A program made the position numbers and the translations under genes. From Clostridia bacterium (GTDB taxonomy: Bacteria; Bacillota; Clostridia; Oscillospirales; CAG-272), in NCBI GenBank assembly GCA_017556745.1, contig JAFYMF010000058.1, forward strand, positions 1-48,663: a stretch of DNA of 48,663 bases, written 5' to 3'. This document shows, in pieces, positions 7,298 to 15,275 of this stretch. Numbering within the stretch: position 1 is the first letter of the stretch; each line of letters opens with the position of its first letter. Under the pieces are notes generated by a model. The model was not told the origin of the DNA and made no database searches. It saw nothing but the letters and a program-made list of their open reading frames with translations.

Positions 7298-7368
7298 GAG
7301 TGACAAGATTCGAACTTGCGACCTCTTGGTCCCGAACCAAGCGCACTACCAAACTGTGCCACACCCCG
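7292..7368 (-). tRNA. tRNA-Pro (anticodon CGG)
   Basis: Read on the minus strand, a complete cloverleaf: acceptor CGGGGTG pairing with CACTCCG (one G-U), D arm containing TTTGGTAG, anticodon stem CTTGG/CCAAG with loop TTCGGGA giving anticodon CGG, variable region, T arm GTTCGAATC, discriminator A and an encoded CCA at 7292-7294. It reads proline codon CCG. No other tRNA adjoins it. The 3' end sits in an inverted repeat and beside a mobile-element relic, the usual setting for tRNA-targeted integration. Confidence 0.93.
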
Positions 7369-7463
7369 TATTATTGTTACCAAAGAATTATACCAAATAG
7401 TAGTCATTTTGTCAAGGGTTTTGATGAATTTACTGTGTATCACACGCTTCACTTGAATAAACA

Positions 7464-7501
7464 AAAAAGCCTATACGGAATTATATCCGTACAGGCTTTT
7501 T
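7464..7501 (-). terminator. Terminator of the sugar-acid operon
   Basis: AAAAAGCCTATACGG (7464-7478) pairs with CCGTACAGGCTTTTT (7487-7501) apart from one mismatch, with T-runs on both sides. It lies 46 bases after the SDR stop on the minus strand and between that operon and tRNA-Pro. Confidence 0.8.
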
Positions 7502-7546
7502 ATTTTACCTCAAAACACAATGCTGTGACTTAAGTTTATATCAGCA

Positions 7547-8359
7547 TTATATCTCGTTTTCCTGTGCTTTTCGCTTGAGTTCATTAAGAAGTCTCGGGTA
7601 AAGCTGACAGGACATACCGCCGTCAAGGACAAGCTCGGTACCGGTAATATTCTTTGACATATCGGTAGCAAAAAACCATACCGCATTTGCAATATCCTCA
7701 AAATCTGAAATATCACCAATGGGGGTAAGCGAACCGTTAACTATCTGCTTGTTCCCCATAGCATGCCAACGTTCAGTCTTTATAGTACCGGGAAGAACTG
7801 CATTACAGCGGATACCGAAGGGGCCGAGATCCACGGCAAGTGCCCGAACAAGAGCATTTATGCCGCCCTTAGACGCACTGTAAGCCGCTCTGCCGGGAAT
7901 AGCACGGTAAGAGGTATTGGAGCTGATGAAGACTACCGATCCCTTCCCTTCACGGCGCATTCGGATAGCGGCCTGACGAACTATCATAAAGTTCCACACA
8001 AGATTGGTTTCAAACACCTTGCCGAAATCCTCTATATCAACTGTCCAGAAATCCTGTCCCGCGGCAGGATCTTTAGGGTCAAACCCCATATTTGCGGCAT
8101 TGAGAACAACGCACTCAACGAATCGGTCGGTCTTATCAATATCGTTAAATATATCTATAACCTGCTGTTCGTTTCTTATGTCGCACTCATATCCTTTTGA
8201 AAAAACACCGTAAGTTTTTGAAAGTGTCTCAGCAGAGCGCTCTGCCGCTTCTCCGTTTCGGCTGGTGATAAACACATCAACACCGTTTTTCGCAAAATGC
8301 TCAGCGATACCGTAACCGGTACCTGACTGCGCCCCTGTTATAAAAACAGCTTTTTTCAC
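7547..8359 (-). CDS. Short-chain dehydrogenase/reductase (SDR)
   Basis: A 270-residue classical SDR. The N-terminal nucleotide-binding motif is TGAQSGTGYGIA (about residues 8-19), followed by NAANMG as the NNAG-like motif, the catalytic serine in VVFISSNTS, and the YSASK motif with Tyr160 and Lys164. The C-terminal LVLDGGMS ending is typical. It should oxidise or reduce a hydroxyl/keto group with NAD(P). It is the last gene of a four-gene minus-strand operon and overlaps the cupin gene by 4 bases. Next to a GalD-like dehydratase, a 2-keto-3-deoxy sugar acid or related uronate is a plausible substrate; that assignment is inference. Gluconate 5-dehydrogenase-type enzymes are the closest functional guess. 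Confidence 0.85.
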   Translation of the reverse strand: MKKAVFITGAQSGTGYGIAEHFAKNGVDVFITSRNGEAAERSAETLSKTYGVFSKGYECDIRNEQQVIDIFNDIDKTDRFVECVVLNAANMGFDPKDPAAGQDFWTVDIEDFGKVFETNLVWNFMIVRQAAIRMRREGKGSVVFISSNTSYRAIPGRAAYSASKGGINALVRALAVDLGPFGIRCNAVLPGTIKTERWHAMGNKQIVNGSLTPIGDISDFEDIANAVWFFATDMSKNITGTELVLDGGMSCQLYPRLLNELKRKAQENEI

Positions 8360-8730
8360 TCGGCATCTCTCCTTATCTCATAATATTCGGTATTATCTCG
8401 ACCGGTATTATGATTTTCAACGATAAGTACCTTGGAATGCTTTTCAAGCAAAATATTGTGATATGCTCCTGCCTTGACGTTGTAAATCTTACCTATCTGA
8501 AGATCTACCTTTCTAAGCTCCTTACCCAAAACAAGAGTGGCCTTACCGTGGAGAAGTACGAATACCTCATCCGTCTGAGTGTGTTTTTCAATATGTGTAT
8601 ACTTGTTTTTATCAAATTTTTCACAGTAATTGGCGATAGCGACTCTCCATCCAGCATAATGCATTGTAGGCTCGTAACCCTCGCTCGTATGAGAAAATAT
8701 CTCAAGCTCTTCATCAAAGTGTTCAATCAT
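8356..8730 (-). CDS. Small cupin-domain protein
   Basis: A 124-residue single-domain cupin. The first cupin motif region reads YTHIEKHTQTDEVFVLLHGKATLVLG and the second YNVKAGAYHNILLE, giving candidate metal ligands His, Glu and His in the beta-barrel. Single cupins of this size next to sugar-acid genes usually act as isomerases, lyases or sugar-binding accessory proteins. The sequence does not decide which. It overlaps the SDR start by 4 bases and follows the dehydratase by 18 bases, so it is co-transcribed with both. Confidence 0.75.
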   Translation of the reverse strand: MIEHFDEELEIFSHTSEGYEPTMHYAGWRVAIANYCEKFDKNKYTHIEKHTQTDEVFVLLHGKATLVLGKELRKVDLQIGKIYNVKAGAYHNILLEKHSKVLIVENHNTGRDNTEYYEIRRDAE

Positions 8731-8748
8731 GATTATTGTTCCTCCGGT

Positions 8749-9909
8749 TTAAAAATAAAATTCTGTTTTTGCAGGACGAATATCTGTCAGTGCTCCGGTA
8801 TAGTGACGGAGATTATGAGGTACATATGGATGCTCGAGACATGCTTCCTCGTTTATCTCTATACCGAGACCGGGTTTATCGGGTATGGTAATATATCCGT
8901 CTTTATATTCAAGACGTTCGTCTGTTACATCCTTACGCCACTCGACGTCGCTGTACATTATCTCAAGGATAGAGAAATTGGGACAGCATGCCGCAAGCTG
9001 AAGGGTTGCCGCATTTGCCACGGGACCCGAGGGATTATGAGGTGCAAAGGGTATGTAATAGGACTCTGCCACAGCGGCGATCTTCTTCAGCTCCATTATA
9101 CCGCCGGCGTGTGAAACGTCAGGCTGAATATAATCAGCCGCACGCATCTCAAAGAGATCCTTATAAGACTTGAGTGTATATAGTCTCTCTCCCGCGGAGA
9201 TAGCCACAGGGGACTTATCTCTTACCGCCTTAAGAGCATCAAGATTATCGGGGGGAGTAGGCTCCTCAAAGAACATAGGACTGAACTGCTCAAGCTCCTT
9301 TGCTATTTTAATACCGGTAGGTACATTAAAACGTCCGTGACCCTCAATAAGAAGATCAACTTCGCTTCCAACAGCCTCACGTACCGCAGCAATACACTCA
9401 AGCGCAGTATTAAGATCTTTATTTGACAGTTCAAGATAGGATTTTCCAAAGGGATCCCACTTCATGGCAGTAACACCGCGCTGAACCGCAATCTTTGCCT
9501 TTTCTCCAAACTCCTTTGGTGTCTTTGCACCTGCAAACCAACCGTTTACATATATACGTACTTTGTCGTTAACACGTCCGCCAAGAAGCTGATAGACAGG
9601 AACACCGAGATGTTTTCCGAGAATATCCCAAAGTGCCATCTCTACAGCTGAAAGTGCGGACATAAGTACAGCGCCGCCGCGCCAGTATGCATCTCTGTAT
9701 ATATCGTGGAAATGCTTTTCGATATCAAGTGGGTTCTTACCTATAAGATACTCGCGGATATGCTCTACTGCACCTACAAGTGCTTTTTCTTTGTATTCGA
9801 GGGTCGCTTCTCCAACTCCGTCTATACCCTCATCAGTGTAAACCTTTACAAATACCCAGTTAGTACGGAAACAGTCTACGGTAAATGTTTTTACGTCAGT
9901 TACTTTCAT
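8749..9909 (-). CDS. Enolase-superfamily dehydratase, D-galactonate dehydratase-like
   Basis: A 386-residue member of the mandelate racemase / muconate lactonizing group. Its residues align with the known catalytic set of E. coli D-galactonate dehydratase at a constant offset of +6: metal ligands Glu189 (Asp183 there), Glu215 and Glu241; catalytic His191 and His291; and Glu316. The motifs are LLIEGHGRFN, FFEEPTPP, SAGERLY and APHNPSGP. This predicts metal-dependent beta-elimination of water from an aldonate to give a 2-keto-3-deoxy acid in the cytoplasm. The Asp-to-Glu change at the first ligand and the divergent 20s loop leave the exact sugar acid open. It sits between an UlaG-like hydrolase and a cupin in one operon. 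Confidence 0.85.
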   Translation of the reverse strand: MKVTDVKTFTVDCFRTNWVFVKVYTDEGIDGVGEATLEYKEKALVGAVEHIREYLIGKNPLDIEKHFHDIYRDAYWRGGAVLMSALSAVEMALWDILGKHLGVPVYQLLGGRVNDKVRIYVNGWFAGAKTPKEFGEKAKIAVQRGVTAMKWDPFGKSYLELSNKDLNTALECIAAVREAVGSEVDLLIEGHGRFNVPTGIKIAKELEQFSPMFFEEPTPPDNLDALKAVRDKSPVAISAGERLYTLKSYKDLFEMRAADYIQPDVSHAGGIMELKKIAAVAESYYIPFAPHNPSGPVANAATLQLAACCPNFSILEIMYSDVEWRKDVTDERLEYKDGYITIPDKPGLGIEINEEACLEHPYVPHNLRHYTGALTDIRPAKTEFYF

Positions 9910-9958
9910 TGTTTTTCCTTTCTCGCCGAGCAGAATTTATCGCCCCGCCTATTTCGAA

Positions 9959-10648
9959 TTATAAAATTATCTCTTCGTATATTTTAGGTATCACCTTACC
10001 ACTGCAGTCAAAATCGTCTGCGGACAAACTGTCGAACATTCCTGTATGTATAGGAACAGTATATTTTGCTCCAACCCGCTTTGCAAATTTTGCCCCATCG
10101 GTCATATTCATATTGTTCCCCACACCATTTACAGGCAGAAAAAGAGCGTATATATCAGTCATTTCGGTGACAATGAGATCACCGAATATCTCTTCGTTAT
10201 AAAGAGTGTCTCCGGTTATATAATACCGTTTGCCGTCCACATCACCGATAACAACTCCTATAGGGGTTGGATCACTGTGCTCCGCCTTTACCGCAGTAAA
10301 AGTGACATCATTCTCTGTCCACGTTGTAAGACGGTTAAACAAAACGTAATTGTTACTTCCACCAATCTTCCTTACCTCGTCCCATACCGAGCGAGGTGCA
10401 AGAACGGTAACATTACTGTCTCTATCGATAAAACGGGAAACAGTCTCGGGATCATAATGATCAAGATGATTGTGGGTAAAGATCATTATGTCGGGTTTAA
10501 TATCAAACATTCTTTCATTAACTGCAACTCTGCGGCAGTATAAGGAATTCACCTTAGCTACACTGTCAGACAAATACGGATCTATCATTACTGTAAGTCC
10601 GTTTGTCTCAAATAAAAGACCTGCCTGACCTAAAAAGGTTATCTTCAT
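9959..10648 (-). CDS. Metallo-beta-lactamase-fold hydrolase, UlaG-like
   Basis: A 229-residue metallo-hydrolase. The zinc motif is THNHLDH with His59, His61, Asp63 and His64; further ligands fall at the HSDPTP and TGDTLY segments and near PIHTGMF. The overall pattern (GQAGLLFETNGLTVMIDPYLSD at the start) matches the UlaG-like branch, whose best-known member is L-ascorbate-6-phosphate lactonase. As first gene of an operon with a sugar-acid dehydratase, a lactonase that opens a sugar lactone would fit, but this is inference. The upstream DNA has a TTGACA and a TATAAT that are only 10 bp apart, so I could not assign a normal promoter. Confidence 0.8.
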   Translation of the reverse strand: MKITFLGQAGLLFETNGLTVMIDPYLSDSVAKVNSLYCRRVAVNERMFDIKPDIMIFTHNHLDHYDPETVSRFIDRDSNVTVLAPRSVWDEVRKIGGSNNYVLFNRLTTWTENDVTFTAVKAEHSDPTPIGVVIGDVDGKRYYITGDTLYNEEIFGDLIVTEMTDIYALFLPVNGVGNNMNMTDGAKFAKRVGAKYTVPIHTGMFDSLSADDFDCSGKVIPKIYEEIIL

Positions 10649-10822
10649 ATTATCTCTCCCCGGTAACTGTGTTTACACCACATATTATATCATAAAATTT
10701 GTCAAACGCTATACATATAGCAGAAAAATATCAGAATAAAAAAAGAGGTCTCTTTTGCGTTGCCTTTGACAAAATTTTGTTGTCTTTAATTAAGTCAGTA
10801 GTTGTCAAGAAAAGTAGACGGA

Positions 10823-10939
10823 CTACAGGTCCGTATCATTTTCGATCTGGCTCGGGAATACGTTTACGCCGCGAATGATGAGCATATCGTCTGTTCTGCC
10901 CATCGGCTTCGCCATCTTTACGAGCGTTCTACCGCTCTG
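10823..10939 (-). pseudogene. Relic of phenylacetate-CoA ligase (C-terminal fragment)
   Basis: The minus strand encodes [18 protein letters not shown] followed by [14 protein letters not shown], an unmistakable signature of the C-terminal domain of PaaK-type phenylacetate-CoA ligases. Only about 32 residues remain: after QIE the frame reads NDTDL and stops at 10823, and upstream it soon becomes lysine-rich and meets a stop. There is no start codon context and no trace of the N-terminal 380 residues. Intact enzymes form phenylacetyl-CoA or related aryl-CoA from ATP. This is the only coding trace in the gap 10649-11109; the rest holds a terminator and AT-rich DNA. Confidence 0.8.
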
Positions 10940-10987
10940 TTTTTCTTTTTTTGTCAGTTTTTATTCGGAATGGAAGATGAAACAATA

Positions 10988-11021
10988 AAAATACGAGAAC
11001 ACCGAAATGTTCTCGTATTTT
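10988..11021 (-). terminator. Terminator downstream of the solute-binding protein
   Basis: Perfect 14-bp arms AAAATACGAGAACA / TGTTCTCGTATTTT with a 6-nt loop. It lies about 90 bases after the stop of the lipoprotein gene on the minus strand, and just beyond the PaaK relic; it could work in either direction. Confidence 0.75.
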
Positions 11022-11109
11022 CTTAACCTTCGCATTGCTCGTAATTTCTTAATTCTCGAAAACTGTCCTTAAGAGAACTGAGCATTGTGAGACTTCTTTT
11101 TTATTCATA

Positions 11110-12783
11110 TTAGAAATTGTCGTTAAACCACTCGTTGAGACGGCCGGCAAAGTTAGACTCGTCAGATGCGTTGGTAACGGAGTTGTAAGTACTTACATTA
11201 CCGATCTTATCCTGGAATCTAAGAATATCAGTTACAATGTTGAAGGGGTTATCCTCGTTACTGGTGGACATAAGATCCTCATATGTAGCGGAATTAAGAA
11301 TGCCCCAAACCTCATCATAAAGAGCATCATTGGGAACAAAGAGGGCTCTGTCCTTATCTTTGAAGCTGTAACCAAGAAGTGCGTAAGTAGTGGACTCGAG
11401 GTTCTGCTGCTTACCGTATTCCCATGCATCCTTGGACATACCCTCTTCAGGATATGCAACGAATGCGTTACCGGTATGAAGAATGTTCATGGAATAGTCA
11501 TCGTTAAGACGAACTACTTCACCGGAAGCATTAAGTCTGTAGTGAAGACCCTCTACACCGTACTGAAGAAGATTTCTTACAGTAGAATCGGTGTTGATGA
11601 GAGTTATTATCTCCATTGCACGAGAAACTTCCTTATTGGTGTTATGACCGTTTACGCAGAACATACCGGCATATATATCCTCGTTGAGCGCAACGGGAGC
11701 CTGGAGAACGGTTACGTAATACTTCTCTTCGTATGCGATCTTATCCTGAAGAGAACCCTTTACAACAGCTGCAGCAAACTTATCGTCATTTGCAGGATCC
11801 TCAGAGAAGTAACTCTTCTCATCAAAGAGCTTCATAAGCTTGAAGTAGGTCTGGAAATTGTTACTCTGGAACATTACGATAGGCATGGTTGTCTTACCGA
11901 AAATGTTGGAAGAGTTGATATCAGCACCGTAGAAAGACTTCTCACTACCCCACTGAAGGAAGTTGGGGGCATCTACTCTCTCAAGGAAAGGAGTATAATC
12001 AGGCTCGGAAACAGCCATATCCTCAATAAAGTCTACTGCATCGGTAATATACTTATAATTGCTGGTATCATAATAGTACTTATCAGCGAGCTCCTTATTA
12101 ATGAGGAGCATGGTGTATTCACCAATGGTGTGGTTGTTAAGAACTGCAACGGAAGAACCGCCGAGCTTTGCAGCCTCAATGAATGTGGGATGTATAAAGT
12201 CAGCAAGCTTCTTACTGGTAGAACCAAGATCATCGTCAAGCATTGCGAGTCTCTCGTCATTGTTGAATTCGGTAAGAGCATCGATACCACTGAGGAAGAA
12301 AATGTCTATCTGATTCTCCTCAAGTTCGGGATAAAGAGTCTCGGTAAAGCCAAGCTCGTTCATAACGGTAACGTCACCGGTTACTTCAGGCTCTGTCTCA
12401 AGAGGAGGAAGTGTTTCGCCTCTCTTCTTCGCCTCTTTCTCTGCCTTCTTTCTTGACTCCTTAGCAGACTCAGCCGCTGCAGCAGCCTCCTCCTGAGCAT
12501 CAAATCTCTCAGTCAGCTTCTCAAGGTACTCATCCTCGGTAACAGCATCAAGAACGATCTTAGTCTTGTACTTGGAACCGAAAATGCTGTTAAGTGCATC
12601 CTGAACAGCAGAAACAGCTTCTGCTGTGGTAGAATCGCCGGTAGGGATCATAAAGTGAAGAGTAGTTGCAAGACGCTCTTCCTCTTCATCGAAACCTACA
12701 TCACTACTATTACAGCCTGCCATCAGCAGTGAAGAAGCTACCATCAGCATACCGAGCAGCAGACAAATTATCCTTTTTTTCAT
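11110..12783 (-). CDS. Extracellular solute-binding lipoprotein
   Basis: A 557-residue secreted lipoprotein. I chose the ATG at 12783 because it follows GGAGGAGG and begins a textbook lipoprotein signal (MKKRIICLLLGMLMVASSLLMAGC, lipidated Cys24); the frame continues upstream without a better start. The mature part has the fold and composition of ABC-transporter solute-binding proteins, with an unusual insertion at about residues 75-120 rich in Ala, Glu and Lys that should form a charged helix. No permease or ATPase gene is adjacent, so its transporter lies elsewhere. The ligand, probably a sugar or oligosaccharide by family precedent, is not shown by the sequence. A consensus promoter lies at 12847-12875. 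Confidence 0.75.
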   Translation of the reverse strand: MKKRIICLLLGMLMVASSLLMAGCNSSDVGFDEEEERLATTLHFMIPTGDSTTAEAVSAVQDALNSIFGSKYKTKIVLDAVTEDEYLEKLTERFDAQEEAAAAAESAKESRKKAEKEAKKRGETLPPLETEPEVTGDVTVMNELGFTETLYPELEENQIDIFFLSGIDALTEFNNDERLAMLDDDLGSTSKKLADFIHPTFIEAAKLGGSSVAVLNNHTIGEYTMLLINKELADKYYYDTSNYKYITDAVDFIEDMAVSEPDYTPFLERVDAPNFLQWGSEKSFYGADINSSNIFGKTTMPIVMFQSNNFQTYFKLMKLFDEKSYFSEDPANDDKFAAAVVKGSLQDKIAYEEKYYVTVLQAPVALNEDIYAGMFCVNGHNTNKEVSRAMEIITLINTDSTVRNLLQYGVEGLHYRLNASGEVVRLNDDYSMNILHTGNAFVAYPEEGMSKDAWEYGKQQNLESTTYALLGYSFKDKDRALFVPNDALYDEVWGILNSATYEDLMSTSNEDNPFNIVTDILRFQDKIGNVSTYNSVTNASDESNFAGRLNEWFNDNF

Positions 12784-12846
12784 TTTGAGAATCCTCCTCC
12801 GAAATAAGTGAAATACATGATAAAGGAACGTTATAATACAGAATAT

Positions 12847-12875
12847 ATTGTACACCATTATAGGTAATATGTCAA
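12847..12875 (-). promoter_or_regulatory. Sigma-A promoter of the solute-binding lipoprotein
   Basis: Minus strand: TTGACA (12870-12875), 17-bp spacer, TACAAT (12847-12852), about 60 bases before the lipoprotein start. The region 12884-13034 between this promoter and the rpoD copies holds no gene and no hairpin that I would call. Confidence 0.75.
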
Positions 12876-13034
12876 GAAACATTTTTACGTCTTGACACCA
12901 AAAAATGTTAACTTAACAGTCCCACAAGAGCACTTTAGACAACTAATACTCTGTTTTTTCTACATTTTACACAACAACTTTGGTACAGTTAACCAACATT
13001 ATACTGTTTTTTTTGTTTATCAATAACACAAAGA

Positions 13035-14135
13035 TTAGTCAAGATAATCCTTAAGTCTTTTTGATCTGCTTGGATGACGAAGCTTTCTGAGGGCCTTCGC
13101 CTCTATCTGTCTGATACGTTCACGGGTAATATTGAATTCCTGTCCCACTTCTTCAAGTGTACGAGGTCTGCCATCTTCAAGACCGAAACGCAATTTTAAC
13201 ACCTGCTCTTCCCTTTCGGTCAAGGTGTGAAGAACTTCCGCAAGTTGTTCTTTGAGCATGGTGTATGATGCTGCATCTGCAGGTGCCGGAGTGTCATCAT
13301 CGGGAATAAAGTCACCAAGGTGGCTATCATCCTCTTCGCCGATAGGAGTCTCAAGAGACACGGGATCAAGAGCGATCTTCATTATCTCCCTTACCTTATC
13401 AATACTCATTCCCATCTTTTCTGCAAGTTCGACATCAGTTGCTTCTCTACCGTATTCTTGAAGAAGCTGACGTTGATATCTTGAAACTCTGTGGATAGTT
13501 TCAACCATATGAACAGGAATACGAATTGTTCTCGCCTGGTCGGCAATAGCACGAGTAATTGCCTGTCTTATCCACCATGTAGCGTATGTTGAGAATTTAT
13601 AACCCTTCTTGAAATCAAACTTCTCAACCGCTTTCATAAGACCCAGGTTACCCTCCTGGATAAGATCAAGGAAGAACATACCCTTACCAACATATCTCTT
13701 GGCGATACTTACTACCAGACGGAGGTTCGCTTCAACAAGCTGATTCTTTGCAACCTCGTCCCCCTGTTCCATTTTCTCTGCAAGATCCGACTCGACTTCT
13801 GCAGAAAGAAGCGGCACCTTACCGATCTCACGAAGATACATTCTTACCGGGTCATCTATTGAAAGACCTTCCTGAATAAGTGCTTTCTCCATGTTTTCCG
13901 CACTTGCCAGCTGTTCGACCTCTTTCTCGATGTTCTTCATTTCTTCGCTGATGTCTGACACATATCCGGAGATTTCTACTCCATTATTTTCAAGTGTCTC
14001 GTATATTTTCTCAAGCTGGTCTATATCATAGTCTGAATCTCCAAGAGCCTCCATTATTTCATCACTTGAAACAGATCCCTTGGATTTTGCTTTTTCAATC
14101 AACTCACTGATGCTAATTTTCTTTTCGGAACTCAT
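13035..14135 (-). CDS. rpoD: Primary sigma factor, RpoD copy 2
   Basis: A 366-residue sigma-70 factor of group 1 type. Region 1.2 ([18 protein letters not shown]), region 2 ([36 protein letters not shown]...[10 protein letters not shown]), region 3 and region 4 ([32 protein letters not shown]) are all present and intact. The C-terminus, SKRLKDYLD, is the usual ending of housekeeping sigma factors. It directs RNA polymerase to -35/-10 promoters like those seen throughout the window. Its start overlaps the stop of copy 1 by one base (TAATG) behind AAGGAG, so both copies are translated from one dnaG-rpoD-rpoD transcript. Which copy serves as the main housekeeping factor cannot be told from sequence alone; the canonical tail favours this one. 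Confidence 0.92.
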   Translation of the reverse strand: MSSEKKISISELIEKAKSKGSVSSDEIMEALGDSDYDIDQLEKIYETLENNGVEISGYVSDISEEMKNIEKEVEQLASAENMEKALIQEGLSIDDPVRMYLREIGKVPLLSAEVESDLAEKMEQGDEVAKNQLVEANLRLVVSIAKRYVGKGMFFLDLIQEGNLGLMKAVEKFDFKKGYKFSTYATWWIRQAITRAIADQARTIRIPVHMVETIHRVSRYQRQLLQEYGREATDVELAEKMGMSIDKVREIMKIALDPVSLETPIGEEDDSHLGDFIPDDDTPAPADAASYTMLKEQLAEVLHTLTEREEQVLKLRFGLEDGRPRTLEEVGQEFNITRERIRQIEAKALRKLRHPSRSKRLKDYLD

Positions 14136-15241
14136 TATCTTCTATACTCCTTAAGCATTTTTGATCTACTGGGATGACGGAGCTTTCTAAGTGCCTTTGC
14201 TTCTATTTGTCTTATGCGTTCACGGGTAATATTAAACTCCTGACCGACCTCCTCAAGGGTACGCGGTCTGCCGTCGTCAAGCCCGAAGCGGAGCTTGAGC
14301 ACCTGTTCTTCTCTGAGAGTAAGGGTGTGAAGCACTTCTATCAGTTGCTCTCTGAGCATTTCGGAAAACACCTCATCCTCGGGCGAGGGAGAATCATCAT
14401 CGGGAATAAAGTCACCAAGGTGGCTATCATCCTCTTCGCCTATAGGGGTTTCAAGAGACACGGGATCGAGAGCGATCTTCATTATTTCTCTTACCTTATC
14501 AACACTCATCCCCATCTTTTCAGCAATCTCAACATCAGTCGCCTCTCTGCCGTACTCCTGAAGAAGCTGACGCTGATATCTGGAAACTCTGTGAATAGTC
14601 TCAACCATATGAACAGGTATACGGATCGTTCTTGCCTGGTCGGCTATAGCGCGGGTAATAGCCTGTCTTATCCACCAGGTAGCGTATGTAGAGAATTTAT
14701 AGCCTTTTTTAAAGTCGAATTTATCAACCGCCTTCATAAGACCAAGATTACCCTCCTGAATGAGATCAAGGAAGAACATACCCTTACCGACATATCTCTT
14801 GGCAATGCTTACTACCAGACGAAGGTTTGATTCAACAAGACGGTTCTTGGCAACTTCATCACCTTCAGCCATCTTCTCGGCAAGTTCTGACTCAACATCT
14901 GCCGAGAGAAGCGGGACTTTACCGATCTCACGGAGATACATCCTTACCGGGTCATCTATAGCAAGTCCCTCTTGAGTCAGTGCTTTTTCCATATCTTCAG
15001 CACTTTCAAGAGTCTCCACATCCTTTTCAACGTCACTGATATTTATGTTCTCGTCAGAAACGTATCCGGCAATTTCGATACCGTTGCTTTCAAGTGTCTC
15101 ATAGACCTTTTCCATCTGGTCCATATCATAATCAACATCCTCAAAAGCTTCCATTATCTCTTCTAGTGAAAGAGAGCCTTTTGACTTACCTTTCTCTATA
15201 AGGTCAGCGATTTCAGTTTTCTTTTTCTTATCTTTTTCCAT
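14135..15241 (-). CDS. rpoD: Primary sigma factor, RpoD copy 1
   Basis: A 368-residue group 1 sigma factor, nearly identical to the following copy in regions 1.2 to 4.2 and more diverged in the first 90 residues and in the linker before region 4. The ATG at 15241 (MEKDKKKK) follows AAAGGATATATTT and fits the family better than an upstream ATG at 15286 that would overlap dnaG. The C-terminus ends SKMLKEYRR instead of the standard KDYLD/E. All promoter-recognition helices look functional. It lies 34 bases after dnaG, the classic macromolecular synthesis arrangement, and is translationally coupled to copy 2. A recent tandem duplication is the simplest explanation. Confidence 0.92.
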   Translation of the reverse strand: MEKDKKKKTEIADLIEKGKSKGSLSLEEIMEAFEDVDYDMDQMEKVYETLESNGIEIAGYVSDENINISDVEKDVETLESAEDMEKALTQEGLAIDDPVRMYLREIGKVPLLSADVESELAEKMAEGDEVAKNRLVESNLRLVVSIAKRYVGKGMFFLDLIQEGNLGLMKAVDKFDFKKGYKFSTYATWWIRQAITRAIADQARTIRIPVHMVETIHRVSRYQRQLLQEYGREATDVEIAEKMGMSVDKVREIMKIALDPVSLETPIGEEDDSHLGDFIPDDDSPSPEDEVFSEMLREQLIEVLHTLTLREEQVLKLRFGLDDGRPRTLEEVGQEFNITRERIRQIEAKALRKLRHPSRSKMLKEYRR

Positions 15242-15275
15242 AAATATATCCTTTCGCCGGAGATATCTCTCACGG

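Noticed and set aside
7291..7533. Plus-strand ORF starting MVGVTRFELATSW
   Set aside because: This is the classic false translation of the antisense strand of a tRNA gene.
10747..10800. Promoter of the metallo-hydrolase operon from TTGACA/TATAAT-like boxes near 10680-10705
   Set aside because: The two hexamers on the minus strand are only 10 bp apart, so they cannot form one sigma-A promoter; I did not list it.
10802..11026. Plus-strand ORF of 74 codons
   Set aside because: The opposite strand carries the PaaK relic and a terminator; the plus-strand frame is a shadow.
11476..12456. Long plus-strand ORF (326 codons) opposite the solute-binding lipoprotein
   Set aside because: It lies entirely antisense to a gene with a clear signal peptide, promoter and ribosome binding site, has no family resemblance and no start signal.
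14174..14830. Antisense ORFs across rpoD, dnaG, ABC and DUF1015 genes (for example 22880-23602)
   Set aside because: All lie opposite genes with strong family matches and have no initiation signals.
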